Below are positions 1 through 8,956 of a DNA stretch of 64,000 nucleotides, piece by piece. The position numbers and the translations under genes were made by a program. Below the pieces are notes generated by a model that saw only the letters and a list, made by a program, of their open reading frames with translations, ran no database searches and was not told where the DNA came from. Source of the stretch: Salinibaculum litoreum (lineage in GTDB: Archaea > Halobacteriota > Halobacteria > Halobacteriales > Haloarculaceae); contig CP046866.1 in the NCBI GenBank assembly GCA_009789175.1, positions 248,001-312,000 on the forward strand, in the 5' to 3' direction. Positions within the stretch are counted from its first letter, which is position 1, and each line of letters opens with the position of its first letter.

Positions 1-63
1 TCTGACACGCTCGCCCTACCAGAACCCAAAACCCAGTTAACGCTGCATTCCTGACTCTCTACA

Positions 64-693
64 ATGGCAGTTGCCGATAGCGTCAGGTCAGGTCTCCGCG
101 CTCGCCCGCGTGCCATCACCGCTGTACTCTCGATTGTGGGATACGTGCTGGTCGGCGGTGCGCTGTACGGGTTCATTCCGCTCTTTCCGGAACTCTCGGA
201 TAGTACGGTCGACCTGTTCAGCCACATCATCGCTGGCATCAACACGCTGGCGTTGCTGTCGATTCTCGCCGGTGTGTACTTCATCAAAACCGACCAGGTG
301 CGAAAACACCGTGCCGCGATGCTGTCTGCCTTCTCGCTCATCCTGCTGTTTCTGGTCTTCTACCTCTGGAAGACCGGCGGCGGCTACGAGAAGTCAATCG
401 TCGCTCCGTCGGGTGTCACGCTTGTCTATCTCGTCATGCTCGGCATCCACATCTTCCTCTCGGTGGTCTCGGTCCCGGTGGTGCTGTATGCCGCCATCCT
501 CGGGTTGACACACACGCCCGACGAACTCCGTGAGACCGCCCACGCCCGTGTCGGCCGCATCGCCGCCGTCGCCTGGAGCGTGAGCCTCTTTCTCGGCATC
601 ATCACGTACGTGCTTCTGAACTGGGCGTTCGATTCCGTTCCCCGGGAAGAAGCCCTCTTGCTCCTGCTTGCAGTTCCGCGACCCTGGCGGTAA
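64..693 (+). CDS. DUF420 family membrane protein
   Basis: The 209-aa protein has about five hydrophobic segments (roughly residues 17-40, 55-75, 84-102, 116-147 and 165-187). Histidines at about 54, 82, 129 and 160 lie at the segment edges, a pattern I associate with DUF420 (COG2322), a family linked to haem-copper oxidase maturation. No oxidase gene is in the window, so that role is inferred from the family only. The last residues run past the final helix. The ATG at 64 follows a short intergenic stretch, and the next gene starts 58 nt after the stop. Confidence 0.75.
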   Translation: MAVADSVRSGLRARPRAITAVLSIVGYVLVGGALYGFIPLFPELSDSTVDLFSHIIAGINTLALLSILAGVYFIKTDQVRKHRAAMLSAFSLILLFLVFYLWKTGGGYEKSIVAPSGVTLVYLVMLGIHIFLSVVSVPVVLYAAILGLTHTPDELRETAHARVGRIAAVAWSVSLFLGIITYVLLNWAFDSVPREEALLLLLAVPRPWR

Positions 694-751
694 CGGACGC
701 CCATCGTCAACACCCCACACGGTTTTGGGAGTGCCCCGTCAAGGGTGTGTT

Positions 752-1810
752 ATGACAGCGGAGGACAGCACAGCCGGGCGTGCATCCGGTGAGGAGACCG
801 ACGCCGAGGTTCGGCGGTGTGATTACTGCCGGTTGCCGATACCGGGTGAGGCGGTCGAACACGACCACGACGGCGTCACCTATACGTTCTGTTCGGCGGC
901 TTGCCGGGATGCCGTCGAGAACGGGGACAGGGTGTTCACGCAGTTCCACGGGTTCCGGCGCTTGCAGACCGGTGTGTCAGTCCTCGATGCCAGCCTCCCG
1001 CAGGGGATACCGCGCAACTCCTTTATCATGCTGACCGACCTCGCGGGGACGCGCACGGAGGCGTTACAGGCCGAACTCGTCTGGCGGGCGCTCCAGCGCG
1101 GCGAACCGGTCGTCTACATGTCCTTTACTGAGCCGCCGGTCTCGGTCGTCCAGGAGTTCGTCTCGCTTTCCTGGAACGTGCTGCCCTCGCTCGAAGCCGG
1201 GGACCTTCGCATCATCGACTGTTTCAGCTATCGCGTCGACGACCGCGACCGGATGTACGACCGGGTGAACGCCTGGAACGCCCACCTCTGGGAAGTGACA
1301 CAGGATGCAACGACGACAGTCCGGGACCCATCCGATATCGGGCAGTTACAGAACCGACTCGACAGCGCGCTCGAAAGGGTCGACGGCCAGGACCAGGGCA
1401 TCGTCGTCATCGACTCGCTGACCGAACTCGGCTCGCTCGTCCAGCCCGTCCAGGCATACAACTTCGTCAAGGACGTTCGTGCCGATGTCTGTAAAGGCCG
1501 GTTTGTCCCTGTCTTTGCGGGGGCGACAGTGACGACTGACACCGAGCAGTTCCCCCACGATATGGGCTACATCGTTGACGGCATCATCGAGATGCGCCTC
1601 AACGAGGACATCGTCGAGGGCGCACTCGTCAAACAACTCCGCGTTCGAAAGATGAGTGGCGTGCTCACTTTCCCCGAGTGGGAGGTCTACGAGTTCACCC
1701 CCGGTGACGGTATCGTCACTTTCGACCCCGTCGCACAGATGGAGGCTGCCGCGGAAGACGGCGTCCAGACCGAACTGCCACAGGAGGGTGACGCCCCTGG
1801 TGAGGAGTGA
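752..1810 (+). CDS. RecA/KaiC-like ATPase-fold protein with N-terminal TRASH-type zinc finger
   Basis: The 352-aa protein opens with a Cys cluster (C23-x2-C26 and C47-x3-C51) typical of TRASH/YHS metal-binding knuckles. A KaiC/RecA-like fold follows, with a good Walker B strand (GIVVIDSLTEL). Where the Walker A loop should be, the sequence reads TDLAGTRTE, with no GK[ST], so ATP hydrolysis is doubtful. Haloarchaea carry many KaiC-like proteins of this sort near signalling genes. I chose the ATG at 752 because the longer in-frame version starts inside the upstream gene and lacks homologous character. The acidic tail is probably disordered. A sensor or regulator role is inference. Confidence 0.7.
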   Translation: MTAEDSTAGRASGEETDAEVRRCDYCRLPIPGEAVEHDHDGVTYTFCSAACRDAVENGDRVFTQFHGFRRLQTGVSVLDASLPQGIPRNSFIMLTDLAGTRTEALQAELVWRALQRGEPVVYMSFTEPPVSVVQEFVSLSWNVLPSLEAGDLRIIDCFSYRVDDRDRMYDRVNAWNAHLWEVTQDATTTVRDPSDIGQLQNRLDSALERVDGQDQGIVVIDSLTELGSLVQPVQAYNFVKDVRADVCKGRFVPVFAGATVTTDTEQFPHDMGYIVDGIIEMRLNEDIVEGALVKQLRVRKMSGVLTFPEWEVYEFTPGDGIVTFDPVAQMEAAAEDGVQTELPQEGDAPGEE

Positions 1811-1844
1811 CGGCCTGGCTCGCCGTGGTCGGGGGCTGCCAGTA

Positions 1845-2627
1845 TCAGTCCGTCCGCGGCAGTAACTGCGCACCGACGACGAACAGGACGGCTGCCGAGA
1901 CGCTGACTATAAGCAGGGACTCCACGGCTCCGGCACCGCTGCCGCCCGTGAGAAAGCCGGTCGGCTGCACCTCGTAGGCGACCGCACGCACACCTCGGGA
2001 GAAGTGGGTCAGCGGCGAGAGCCAGGTGGGGAGCCACCCCGGCAACAGTGCGGGCGGAACGAACGTCTCAGAGAGAAAGAGCAAGGGCAGCGCCAACCCG
2101 TTGCTCGCGGCGATGACGCCGTCCTGTGAATCCGCGAGACTCCCGAGAATCGCACCGACGCCACAGAAAAGCGCCACACCCAGCACGACGAAAGGCACTA
2201 AGGCGGCGAGCCACGGCGTCATCGGCAGCGTCGCCGCTGTCGCTGCGACCAGCAGGCCAAGCAGGAGTAGCCCCGCCAGCCCGATGACGACGATATTGAC
2301 CAGCGTGTGTGCGAGCAGCCACTCCAGCCGCGAAAGCGGCGTCGTCGCCAGTTTCTCGAAACGGTTGCCGTCACGGTGGCGGGCAACCTCGCTGCCGACC
2401 CGCGACAGCGGCGTAAAGAGGACGACGACGGCCAGATAGCCCGGCAGGTACCACCCGGGCGGCTCCGCGAAGATACCGCCGCCCGTGGGCTGTGTCTGGA
2501 CCAGTACACCGAAGATGACGACGATGATGACCGGGAAAAAGAAGGTGAAAAAGACGGCTGTCCGCCGCCGGAGGAAGGCGTGCCAGGCCGCTCGCGTCTC
2601 CGCGGTGATGCGGCGCAGACGGCTCAC
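1845..2627 (-). CDS. ABC-2 type transporter permease
   Basis: The 260-aa membrane protein has six hydrophobic segments. A short cytoplasmic N-terminus (RAAWHAFLRRRTAVFFTFFF) is followed by the first helix, the standard ABC-2 permease arrangement. The start overlaps the end of the upstream ATPase gene by 4 nt (ATGA), so the two are translationally coupled and form one exporter. Family members export drugs, lipids or polysaccharide. The substrate here cannot be read from sequence. Confidence 0.85.
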   Translation of the reverse strand: MSRLRRITAETRAAWHAFLRRRTAVFFTFFFPVIIVVIFGVLVQTQPTGGGIFAEPPGWYLPGYLAVVVLFTPLSRVGSEVARHRDGNRFEKLATTPLSRLEWLLAHTLVNIVVIGLAGLLLLGLLVAATAATLPMTPWLAALVPFVVLGVALFCGVGAILGSLADSQDGVIAASNGLALPLLFLSETFVPPALLPGWLPTWLSPLTHFSRGVRAVAYEVQPTGFLTGGSGAGAVESLLIVSVSAAVLFVVGAQLLPRTD

Positions 2628-3607
2628 GAGGACACCTCCTCGTCGCTGGCCCCCTCCGGAGCAGGGTTCGTGCCAGCCGTGTCCCCGGCGGTCAGTTCCT
2701 CGCGGGCGATGCTCTCCCCACTGGCCGTGACCTCCCGGCCTGTCAGTTCCAGATACACGTCCTCGAGGTCGGGGTCGGTCCAGGTGAGCGAGTCGTAGTC
2801 GACGCCCGCGGCGGCAAGCGTCTCGACGACACTACCGATTTCCGTCGGCGGGACGTTCCGAACTGTCAGCCCGCTCTCAGTCTCCTCGGCGGGGTAGGCC
2901 AGTCGGTCGACCGTCCCATCGACCATGTCACCCTCGATGCGAAGCAGGCTCTCGCCGCCATATCGGTCGACGAGTGCGTCGGGACTGTCGACGGCGACAA
3001 GTTCGCCGTCGGCGAGCAATCCCACGCGGTCGGCGAGTCGCTGTGCCTCCTCCATGTAGTGGGTCGTGATGAAGATGGTCGTGCCGGCCTCGGCCAGTCG
3101 CTCCAGCAGTCGCCAGAGGGTCCGCCGGCCTGCGGGGTCGATACCGGTCGTCGGTTCGTCCAGTACGAGCAGGTCGGGGTCGTTGACCAGCGCCGTCGCC
3201 ACGCAGGTCCGGCGCTGCTGGCCACCCGAGAGGTCTTCGTAATGTGTTTGGGCGTCCTCGGCCATGCCCACGTCCGCGAGCACGGATTCGGGGTCGCGTG
3301 CCGACTCGTAGAGACCGCCGTAGTAGGCGACGAGTTCGCGGGCTGTCAGCCGCTCCGCGGGCCGGAACTCCTGGGGCAACAGCCCGATTCGTTCACGGTC
3401 GACGGTCCGCGGTGACTCGCCGAACACCTCGACGGTTCCCTCGGCGTCTGTCGTCCCCGTTAGTGCGCGGACGAGCGTTGTCTTGCCTGCTCCGTTGGGA
3501 CCGACGAGTGCGAACACCTCGCCCTCGTCGATGCTGAGGCTGACACCGTCGAGTGCGACCGTCTCGCCGTACCGACGGGCGATGTCCTCAGCGAGAATGA
3601 CGGGCAT
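2624..3607 (-). CDS. ABC transporter ATP-binding protein (ABC-2 exporter)
   Basis: The 327-aa ATPase has Walker A GPNGAGKTT, signature LSGGQQRRTC, Walker B LLVLDEPTTGID and the H-loop ITTHYMEEA. A C-terminal extension of about 100 aa is typical of DrrA/CcmA-like export ATPases. I prefer the ATG at 3607. A TTG at 3634 in the same frame would add nine residues and lies about 26 nt from a TATA-like box at 3656-3665, so it cannot be excluded. The gene is coupled to the permease downstream by a 4-nt overlap. Confidence 0.85.
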   Translation of the reverse strand: MPVILAEDIARRYGETVALDGVSLSIDEGEVFALVGPNGAGKTTLVRALTGTTDAEGTVEVFGESPRTVDRERIGLLPQEFRPAERLTARELVAYYGGLYESARDPESVLADVGMAEDAQTHYEDLSGGQQRRTCVATALVNDPDLLVLDEPTTGIDPAGRRTLWRLLERLAEAGTTIFITTHYMEEAQRLADRVGLLADGELVAVDSPDALVDRYGGESLLRIEGDMVDGTVDRLAYPAEETESGLTVRNVPPTEIGSVVETLAAAGVDYDSLTWTDPDLEDVYLELTGREVTASGESIAREELTAGDTAGTNPAPEGASDEEVSS

Positions 3608-3655
3608 ATCTGCGCTTGTGTTCGACGCGGGCAAAGGCCGTTCGGTCCCGTCTCA

Positions 3656-3710
3656 GGATATAACTCTTTCGCGGACCCGCTGGCTCGACAGGCCATGTCC
3701 CTATTATAAG
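3656..3710. promoter_or_regulatory. divergent promoter region between two ABC operons
   Basis: Two TATA-like boxes face away from each other. GATATAAC at about 3657-3664 (read on the minus strand) serves the ATPase gene ending at 2624. ATTATAAG at 3703-3710 lies about 39 nt before the ATG at 3745. Spacing implies very short or no 5' leaders. Confidence 0.5.
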
Positions 3711-3744
3711 ACCACGGCGGCTGCCGATACTGGTAGACCCTCCA

Positions 3745-4506
3745 ATGGCACCTACTGCGATTCGCACCCGGAATCTGCGAAAGGAGTACGGGACGACTGT
3801 CGCCGTCGACGATGTCGACTTCGCGGTCCCTGAAGGCACTATCTACGGCTTTCTCGGACCCAACGGGGCCGGAAAGACCACGACGATGCAGATGCTCACC
3901 GGACTGACCACACCGACAAGCGGGAGTGGGACCGTCGCTGGTGTCTCTCTCGACGACCGCGATGGACTCCGGCCACACATCGGCTATCTGCCGGAGGAGC
4001 CCCCGCTGTTCGAGGAGGTTACCGCACGCGAACAGCTCTCATATATCGCCGGCCTCCGGGACTGTAGTGGCACGGCCGTCGAGGAACGCATCGAGACGCT
4101 GTTCGACCGCCTCGATTTGCTCGACGACATCGACACGCGCATCAGTGACTACTCGAAGGGGATGCGCCAGAAGGTGGCTTTCGTTCAGGCGACGTTTCAT
4201 AACCCTGCCGTGGTCTTTCTGGACGAACCGACCAGCGGTCTCGACCCCCGGGCCGCACGGACGCTCCGGACACTCATTACCGAACTGACGGACAACGGGA
4301 CGACAGTCTTTCTCTCCACGCATATTCTCCCGGTCGTCGAGGAACTCGCTGACACTGTCGGCGTCCTTTATGAGGGCAGCCTGGTCGCCGAAGCTTCACC
4401 TCAGGAACTGGCACGCCAGGCCGACGAGTCCGGGGCCGGCTCCCTCGAAGACGCGTTCCTCGAACTGACCGCTGATGACCCGATGGCGGCTGAAACCCAT
4501 GGCTGA
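3745..4506 (+). CDS. ABC transporter ATP-binding protein
   Basis: The 253-aa ATPase has Walker A GPNGAGKTT near residue 38, the Q-loop region GYLPEEPPLFEE, the degenerate signature YSKGMRQKV, Walker B VVFLDEPTSGLD and switch His in LSTHILPVVEE. This is the COG1131 (CcmA/NatA-like) class. It overlaps the next gene by 8 nt, and that gene is its membrane partner. Substrate unknown. Confidence 0.85.
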   Translation: MAPTAIRTRNLRKEYGTTVAVDDVDFAVPEGTIYGFLGPNGAGKTTTMQMLTGLTTPTSGSGTVAGVSLDDRDGLRPHIGYLPEEPPLFEEVTAREQLSYIAGLRDCSGTAVEERIETLFDRLDLLDDIDTRISDYSKGMRQKVAFVQATFHNPAVVFLDEPTSGLDPRAARTLRTLITELTDNGTTVFLSTHILPVVEELADTVGVLYEGSLVAEASPQELARQADESGAGSLEDAFLELTADDPMAAETHG

Positions 4507-6268
4507 GCGCGGCTGGCCTCGCCACGGACTCTCCATCGGCCTCTTCGAGTTCCGGCGCACGCTGCGAAGCCTCGGCCGGTCGAAGCGCCAACTGATTGGC
4601 GGCCTGGCCGGTAGCGGGCTGCCCACGCTCGGGATTCTCATCGCGTGGTATTTCCTGCGCGGGAACGTCCCGGCGGGGTTCAACCCCGCTGACTATGCGG
4701 TTGCCGGCATGCGCGGTCAGGTCACTGTCGCCTGGCTGTTCACTATCTTCCTCGTCGCACAGCGGTCTGGGTCGATTCGACCCCGCATCGATGCCCAGTC
4801 GCTCATGCTCACGACCGTCTCCACGCGCTCGGCCACGGTCGGTCTCTGGGTGGCTGAAACTCTCCGCGTGCTCGCCTACGTCGGGACGCCGGTCATACTC
4901 GGTGCGCTTGCCATCACTGACCTGCTTGGCACACCCGGTGTCCTCCTGACCGTGCCCCTGGCCACGGTGTTGTTCGTCGCAAGCGCCGTCACCGTCGGCT
5001 CGCTGTGTGGCTATCTTGCCGTTCTCGCGGTGGCACGTATTCCGTTCGTCGCCCGCTACAAGACCTGGCTCGCCGGCAGCATCTCGCTGCTTGTCGTGGC
5101 CGTCGTCTTCGGCGCACAGACGGTCATCGATGTCGACCCGCTGCTGGAAGTGCTTGCCTACGTCCCGGTCGGCTGGCTCATCGACCTCGCGGCACTTGGG
5201 ACCGCTGTTCAGGCGAACGCGACACTCGCTGCCGTCGGGGCGGCCGTCGCGCTCGGTGTCGTCGTCGCAGGCGGGCGTGCTATCGAACTGACGACAGAAC
5301 GGTTCTGGTACGCGACGCCGGTGTCGCCAGCGGGGACGGAGACGCCATCGCATGTAGGCGACGAGGCCGACGGCCACTGGCTCGATGATGCGCTCACTGC
5401 GGGCCTGTCCCCGTTTCCCAGCCCCGCGTTCGGACCGCGCCCGACTGCCCGTGTCGCGACGATGACTGTCCTGCACACGGTTCGAAACCCCCAGCGGCTG
5501 ACCATCCTCATGCTCCCCATCTTCGTTGCCCTGGGGCCGCTTCTGGGCTCGGGTGTCGGGGCCGATGGCGTCTCGGTGACAGTCGCCATCGGTGCTGTCG
5601 CGCTGTTGTCCTGGCTCCCCGGCGGGGTGTTCGCGCTGAACCCACTCGGTGACCAGCAGGCGGTCCTGCCGACGACGCTCATCGCCGCCGACCCGCGGGC
5701 GCTCGTCCACGGCATCGCACTCGCCGGGTTCGTCTACGGCGGCCCGCTCGTGGTCGTCCTCACGGTTATTGCCGGCGTGGCCGCTTCGCTGTCGATTTCG
5801 ACCGTCGTCACACTGACTGCGCTCGCGGCCGCTTTGGCGGTCATCGCTGCGCCAATCTGTCTCGCTGTCGGCGTCATCCTTCCCCGCTTCAGCGCCATCA
5901 GCGTCGGACAGGCGGACGAAGTGTTACCGCCACGGCTCAGCGCGGTCATCGCGTCGCTAGCGCTCGTTACTCTCCCCGGGGGCTATCTCGCCTCGCTGGT
6001 CGTTGCACCGGAGACTGCACAGACACTGCTCGCCGGCGTCGTCGGCTGGCTCCCTGCCCTTGTCCTCGAACTCGCGAGCAGCCTCCTTTCACTCCCGCTT
6101 TCGGGCACGAGTGCGTGGTTCGCGGCGCTCGGGGAGCGAATCACAGGCGTCGAGACGGCGACGTTCCAGTACGGGATGACCGGGCTACTGGCCACCAGCG
6201 GCGTCATTCTGGCGCTGGCTGGCTACCGATACACGGTCCGGACCGTCCGAACGTTCGAGCTCGCCTGA
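4499..6268 (+). CDS. ABC transporter permease, large polytopic
   Basis: The 589-aa protein has about 12 hydrophobic segments in two halves, separated by a hydrophilic stretch at roughly residues 275-305. The N-terminal amphipathic segment (FEFRRTLRSLGRSKRQ) is typical of ABC-2 type permeases. I chose the ATG at 4499 over an upstream ATG at 4475, because the upstream one reads only through the 3' end of the ATPase gene. The 8-nt overlap with that gene indicates coupled expression. The doubled size suggests the whole permease is one polypeptide. Confidence 0.75.
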   Translation: MAERGWPRHGLSIGLFEFRRTLRSLGRSKRQLIGGLAGSGLPTLGILIAWYFLRGNVPAGFNPADYAVAGMRGQVTVAWLFTIFLVAQRSGSIRPRIDAQSLMLTTVSTRSATVGLWVAETLRVLAYVGTPVILGALAITDLLGTPGVLLTVPLATVLFVASAVTVGSLCGYLAVLAVARIPFVARYKTWLAGSISLLVVAVVFGAQTVIDVDPLLEVLAYVPVGWLIDLAALGTAVQANATLAAVGAAVALGVVVAGGRAIELTTERFWYATPVSPAGTETPSHVGDEADGHWLDDALTAGLSPFPSPAFGPRPTARVATMTVLHTVRNPQRLTILMLPIFVALGPLLGSGVGADGVSVTVAIGAVALLSWLPGGVFALNPLGDQQAVLPTTLIAADPRALVHGIALAGFVYGGPLVVVLTVIAGVAASLSISTVVTLTALAAALAVIAAPICLAVGVILPRFSAISVGQADEVLPPRLSAVIASLALVTLPGGYLASLVVAPETAQTLLAGVVGWLPALVLELASSLLSLPLSGTSAWFAALGERITGVETATFQYGMTGLLATSGVILALAGYRYTVRTVRTFELA

Positions 6269-6271
6269 CGG

Positions 6272-6574
6272 TCACTCCTCGCGTCCGGGTCCGAGCTTTG
6301 CCGGGACGACCGTCACTGCGGCCGCGCCGATGACAACGCCCGTCACCAGCGTCACTGCTGCTATCGCCTCACCGTTCATCGCGAACACTGCCGTCACGCC
6401 GACCATGAACACGGCGTAGATACCCATCATGAGGACGATGAACTGCTGATACAGTGCCAGCCCCCGGAGGTCGGCGAGTGAGGCCACTCGCATGTGCATA
6501 CGTCCCAGTAGGACCCAGTGGTACATCAACGCACGCCCAAATCCATAACCCATCGTCGTCCCGGCCCAACGCAT
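6272..6574 (-). CDS. small membrane protein, function unknown
   Basis: About 100 aa with two strong hydrophobic segments in the C-terminal two thirds (QQFIVLMMGIYAVFMVGVTA and the AAVTLVTGVVIGAAAVTVV region), then a short charged tail. It is convergent with the ABC permease gene, 3 nt apart. The start is uncertain. In-frame ATGs occur at 6607, 6574, 6553, 6526 and 6499; 6607 would overlap the start of the divergent MscS-like gene. I do not recognise the family. Confidence 0.5.
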   Translation of the reverse strand: MRWAGTTMGYGFGRALMYHWVLLGRMHMRVASLADLRGLALYQQFIVLMMGIYAVFMVGVTAVFAMNGEAIAAVTLVTGVVIGAAAVTVVPAKLGPGREE

Positions 6575-6600
6575 AACCACCACCCGCTGCAGTGTGAACC

Positions 6601-7149
6601 ATGGCAACGCCGACTGACATCATTCGCTCGACGCTCGATACGTTTGCCGACGAACTGACTGGGTCGCTCCCGGACCTCTTTGCCGGTCTCGTCTTCCTCG
6701 TGGTCGCGTATGTCGTCATCCGGGTCATTCGGACGCTCGTCCGAGTCTCCCTGTCGCGGGCCTATCCGACCGACCAGCAACTCATCGTCGACTTCGTCGT
6801 CATCATCGTCAGTGTCTTCCTGTGGTTCGGGGCGGCACTCGTCTTTCTGGACGTGGTCGGCATGGGTGCCATCGCCGCCAGCCTCGGCACTGCCACCGGC
6901 TTCGTCGCACTGGGGGTTGCTTACGCGCTCTCGGAGATGATCGAGGATACCGTCGCCGGCATCTATCTCCTCAAAGACCCCGATTTCAACCCCGGTGACA
7001 CCGTCAGTGCTGCCGGCATCACCGGCACGGTCACGGCGATTGGCCTTCGTAAAAGCCGGTTCGAACTCCCCGAAGGAGAGGTGGTCGTGGTCGCCAACCG
7101 CGACGTGGAGTCGAAGTGGACCAAAGACAGCGACGGCAGCCCCGAGTGA
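6601..7149 (+). CDS. small MscS-like mechanosensitive channel family protein
   Basis: The 182-aa protein has three transmembrane segments (about 25-45, 60-80, 83-105). The third is rich in Gly/Ala (GMGAIAASLGTATGFVALG), like the MscS pore helix. A short beta-domain start follows (FNPGDTV...GITGTVTAIGLRKSRFEL), as in the MscS family. The large C-terminal vestibule domain of canonical MscS is missing, so this is a minimal form. Family role: release of solutes at osmotic downshock. Confidence 0.75.
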   Translation: MATPTDIIRSTLDTFADELTGSLPDLFAGLVFLVVAYVVIRVIRTLVRVSLSRAYPTDQQLIVDFVVIIVSVFLWFGAALVFLDVVGMGAIAASLGTATGFVALGVAYALSEMIEDTVAGIYLLKDPDFNPGDTVSAAGITGTVTAIGLRKSRFELPEGEVVVVANRDVESKWTKDSDGSPE

Positions 7150-7305
7150 ACTCCCGTAAGACCGGCTCAACCCGGCGGCTGCGCTCACCCAGGCAGCGAC
7201 CATCTCTGCGGCCCAACGCCGGACGCTCCGACCGCGAGTGCAGAGGTGCCCCGTGACATCCGGCTCGCCGGAGTCCTTACCCGGCGCCGGCACCTACGTC
7301 TCGGT

Positions 7306-7656
7306 ATGACTGCAGACCAGCCAACAGCCGAGACGGACCGCCCGATGTCGGTCGATACCGAGGCGGAACTGGACGAGGTACTCGCGGACAACGACCTCGT
7401 CCTCGTGGAGTTTTACACCGAGGGCTGTTCGATTTGCGGGAGTATGGAGCCAATCCTGACACAGGTCGCCCGCGCGACTGACGCCGTCGTCGTGACGGTA
7501 AACCCTCGGAATGACCCGCCGCTGGTCGACCGCTTTCAGGTCCAGAGTGTTCCCATGTTCGCTCTCTTCGTCGACGGCGAACAGGTAGGCGAACGGGCAG
7601 AGGGTTTCATCCCTGCCGACGATATGGTCGCTTGGGTCGACGACGCTTGCCAGTGA
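7306..7656 (+). CDS. thioredoxin-fold protein
   Basis: The 116-aa protein matches the thioredoxin fold: the strand LVLVEFYTEGC, an active-site C-x-x-C written C-S-I-C, a middle strand AVVVTVNP, the cis-Pro region QSVPMFALF and a final helix. The CSIC centre differs from the CGPC of classical thioredoxin and should have a different redox potential. The ATG at 7306 is used; an upstream in-frame ATG at 7246 adds residues with no thioredoxin character. Confidence 0.8.
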   Translation: MTADQPTAETDRPMSVDTEAELDEVLADNDLVLVEFYTEGCSICGSMEPILTQVARATDAVVVTVNPRNDPPLVDRFQVQSVPMFALFVDGEQVGERAEGFIPADDMVAWVDDACQ

Positions 7657-7755
7657 GCCACGCCTGGACGCAGCACCCGTCCGACTGAATCCTGGACTCC
7701 CGAGACGGGGCCGCCGAGTGAGGGGCTCTCGCGGACGCAACCCCGCCCGCTAGTC

Positions 7756-8619
7756 TCACTCGGGCCCCTGCCAGCGCGCTACTTCCCCCGTCGCTCCGTC
7801 GACAGTCGCCGAGACGATAACCTCGTCCCCGTCAGGGTCCACACCGACTTCCAGTGTCGTTCCGGGGCCGAGTGTCGTTTCATCGCCGATGTTGCCGACC
7901 CGGTCGGTGAACACACCCGGTGCCTCCTGTGCCTGTCCGATGAGCGTCTCCGCGTCCGTCTCCGCCGTGACTTCGATCAGGAGGCTACCGTAATCACCGA
8001 CGCCCGGCGGTTCGTACGTGAACGACAGCGCGTCGTTCGGGACTGCCTGCTCTGCCGCTTCTGGCGTCAGGTCGTCGGTCGGAACCTGACTGCTGGTGAC
8101 GCGCCCGGCCGCCCCCTCCTCGTCGACCGCGAATACTGTCACCTCATCACCGTCCGGGTCGACGGGCACGGCGACACCCAGATACCCATCGATATTCCCA
8201 TCCTGTGGAGTCACTTCGTTCGTGCTACCGGAGGCTGCCTCAGCGCGGACGGCTGCTGCGTCTGTCTCGCCAATGACCTCGACCCAGAACTCCCCGAACG
8301 GGTTGCCAAGCGGTGGTTCATACCGAAAGGCAATCGCATCCGTCGGTAACAACTCTCGGGCTGCCGCAGGTGACAAGCCCTCGTCTCCATTTTCATCATC
8401 GTCGGTACCGGACGGCTCCGGGGTTGCCGTCGTGTCGTCGGTTGTGGTGTCGTTTTCGGTGGTGTCGTCCGCCGAGGTCTCATTTCCGTCGTCGTCATCG
8501 TTGCTATCGGCCAGACAGCCGGCCATGGCTGCTGCGGCTCCGACACCCAGCAGGAACCGCCGCCGACTCCGGTCGTGTCTCTGTGCGTCATCGTCGCTCC
8601 CTGTGAACTGCGGGGACAT
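7756..8619 (-). CDS. Tat-exported lipoprotein with internal duplication
   Basis: The 287-aa protein begins with a twin-arginine signal (SRRRFLLGVG) and lipobox MAGC, so it should be exported folded and lipid-anchored outside the cell. A low-complexity Asp/Thr/Glu linker of about 60 aa follows. Then come two tandem copies of a module of about 95 aa, starting LSPAAARELLPTDAIAFRYEPP and LTPEAAEQAVPNDALSFTYE respectively. Each copy ends with a DPDGDEV motif. Function unknown. Confidence 0.75.
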   Translation of the reverse strand: MSPQFTGSDDDAQRHDRSRRRFLLGVGAAAAMAGCLADSNDDDDGNETSADDTTENDTTTDDTTATPEPSGTDDDENGDEGLSPAAARELLPTDAIAFRYEPPLGNPFGEFWVEVIGETDAAAVRAEAASGSTNEVTPQDGNIDGYLGVAVPVDPDGDEVTVFAVDEEGAAGRVTSSQVPTDDLTPEAAEQAVPNDALSFTYEPPGVGDYGSLLIEVTAETDAETLIGQAQEAPGVFTDRVGNIGDETTLGPGTTLEVGVDPDGDEVIVSATVDGATGEVARWQGPE

Positions 8620-8871
8620 CTTCGCTCTCAGGTACGTTATCCCTTCGAATAACCACTATTGTCGCGTTTCACGGCCAGCAACCGACCGGAAGGGTTTAAA
8701 ATGTCAACCGCTTTCGCTGTCTTTCCCACCGTGTGCGACTATGTGTCTGGGAGGATTAGTTTGGGCAACATCATTCCAGTCTGCTACGTTGTCTTCACCC
8801 CCCGTGCGGGCTACGTTTGCTCTGAAAAATCCGGAAAATCGACTTTCTGGGTTCTTTACGGCGGCAAAAGA

Positions 8872-8945
8872 AGCCAGGGGAGGGATTTGAACCCTCGAAC
8901 TCCCGATTACAAGTCGGGTGCTTGGACCACCCAAGCTCCCCTGGC
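8872..8945 (-). tRNA. tRNA-Thr (anticodon UGU)
   Basis: Read on the minus strand, the 74-nt sequence folds as a cloverleaf. The acceptor stem is GCCAGGG/CCCTGGC with discriminator U. The anticodon arm is CCCGA-CTTGTAA-TCGGG, placing TGT at positions 34-36. The T arm is GAGGG-TTCAAAT-CCCTC. No intron and no encoded CCA are seen. Confidence 0.95.
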
Positions 8946-8956
8946 GCACTCGGTTG

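Noticed and set aside
4277-5710. Long minus-strand open frame over the ABC permease gene
   Set aside because: It is antisense to a polytopic permease with a clear hydrophobic pattern; the minus-strand product is rich in Arg/Asp/Gly with no domain, a usual shadow in high-GC DNA.
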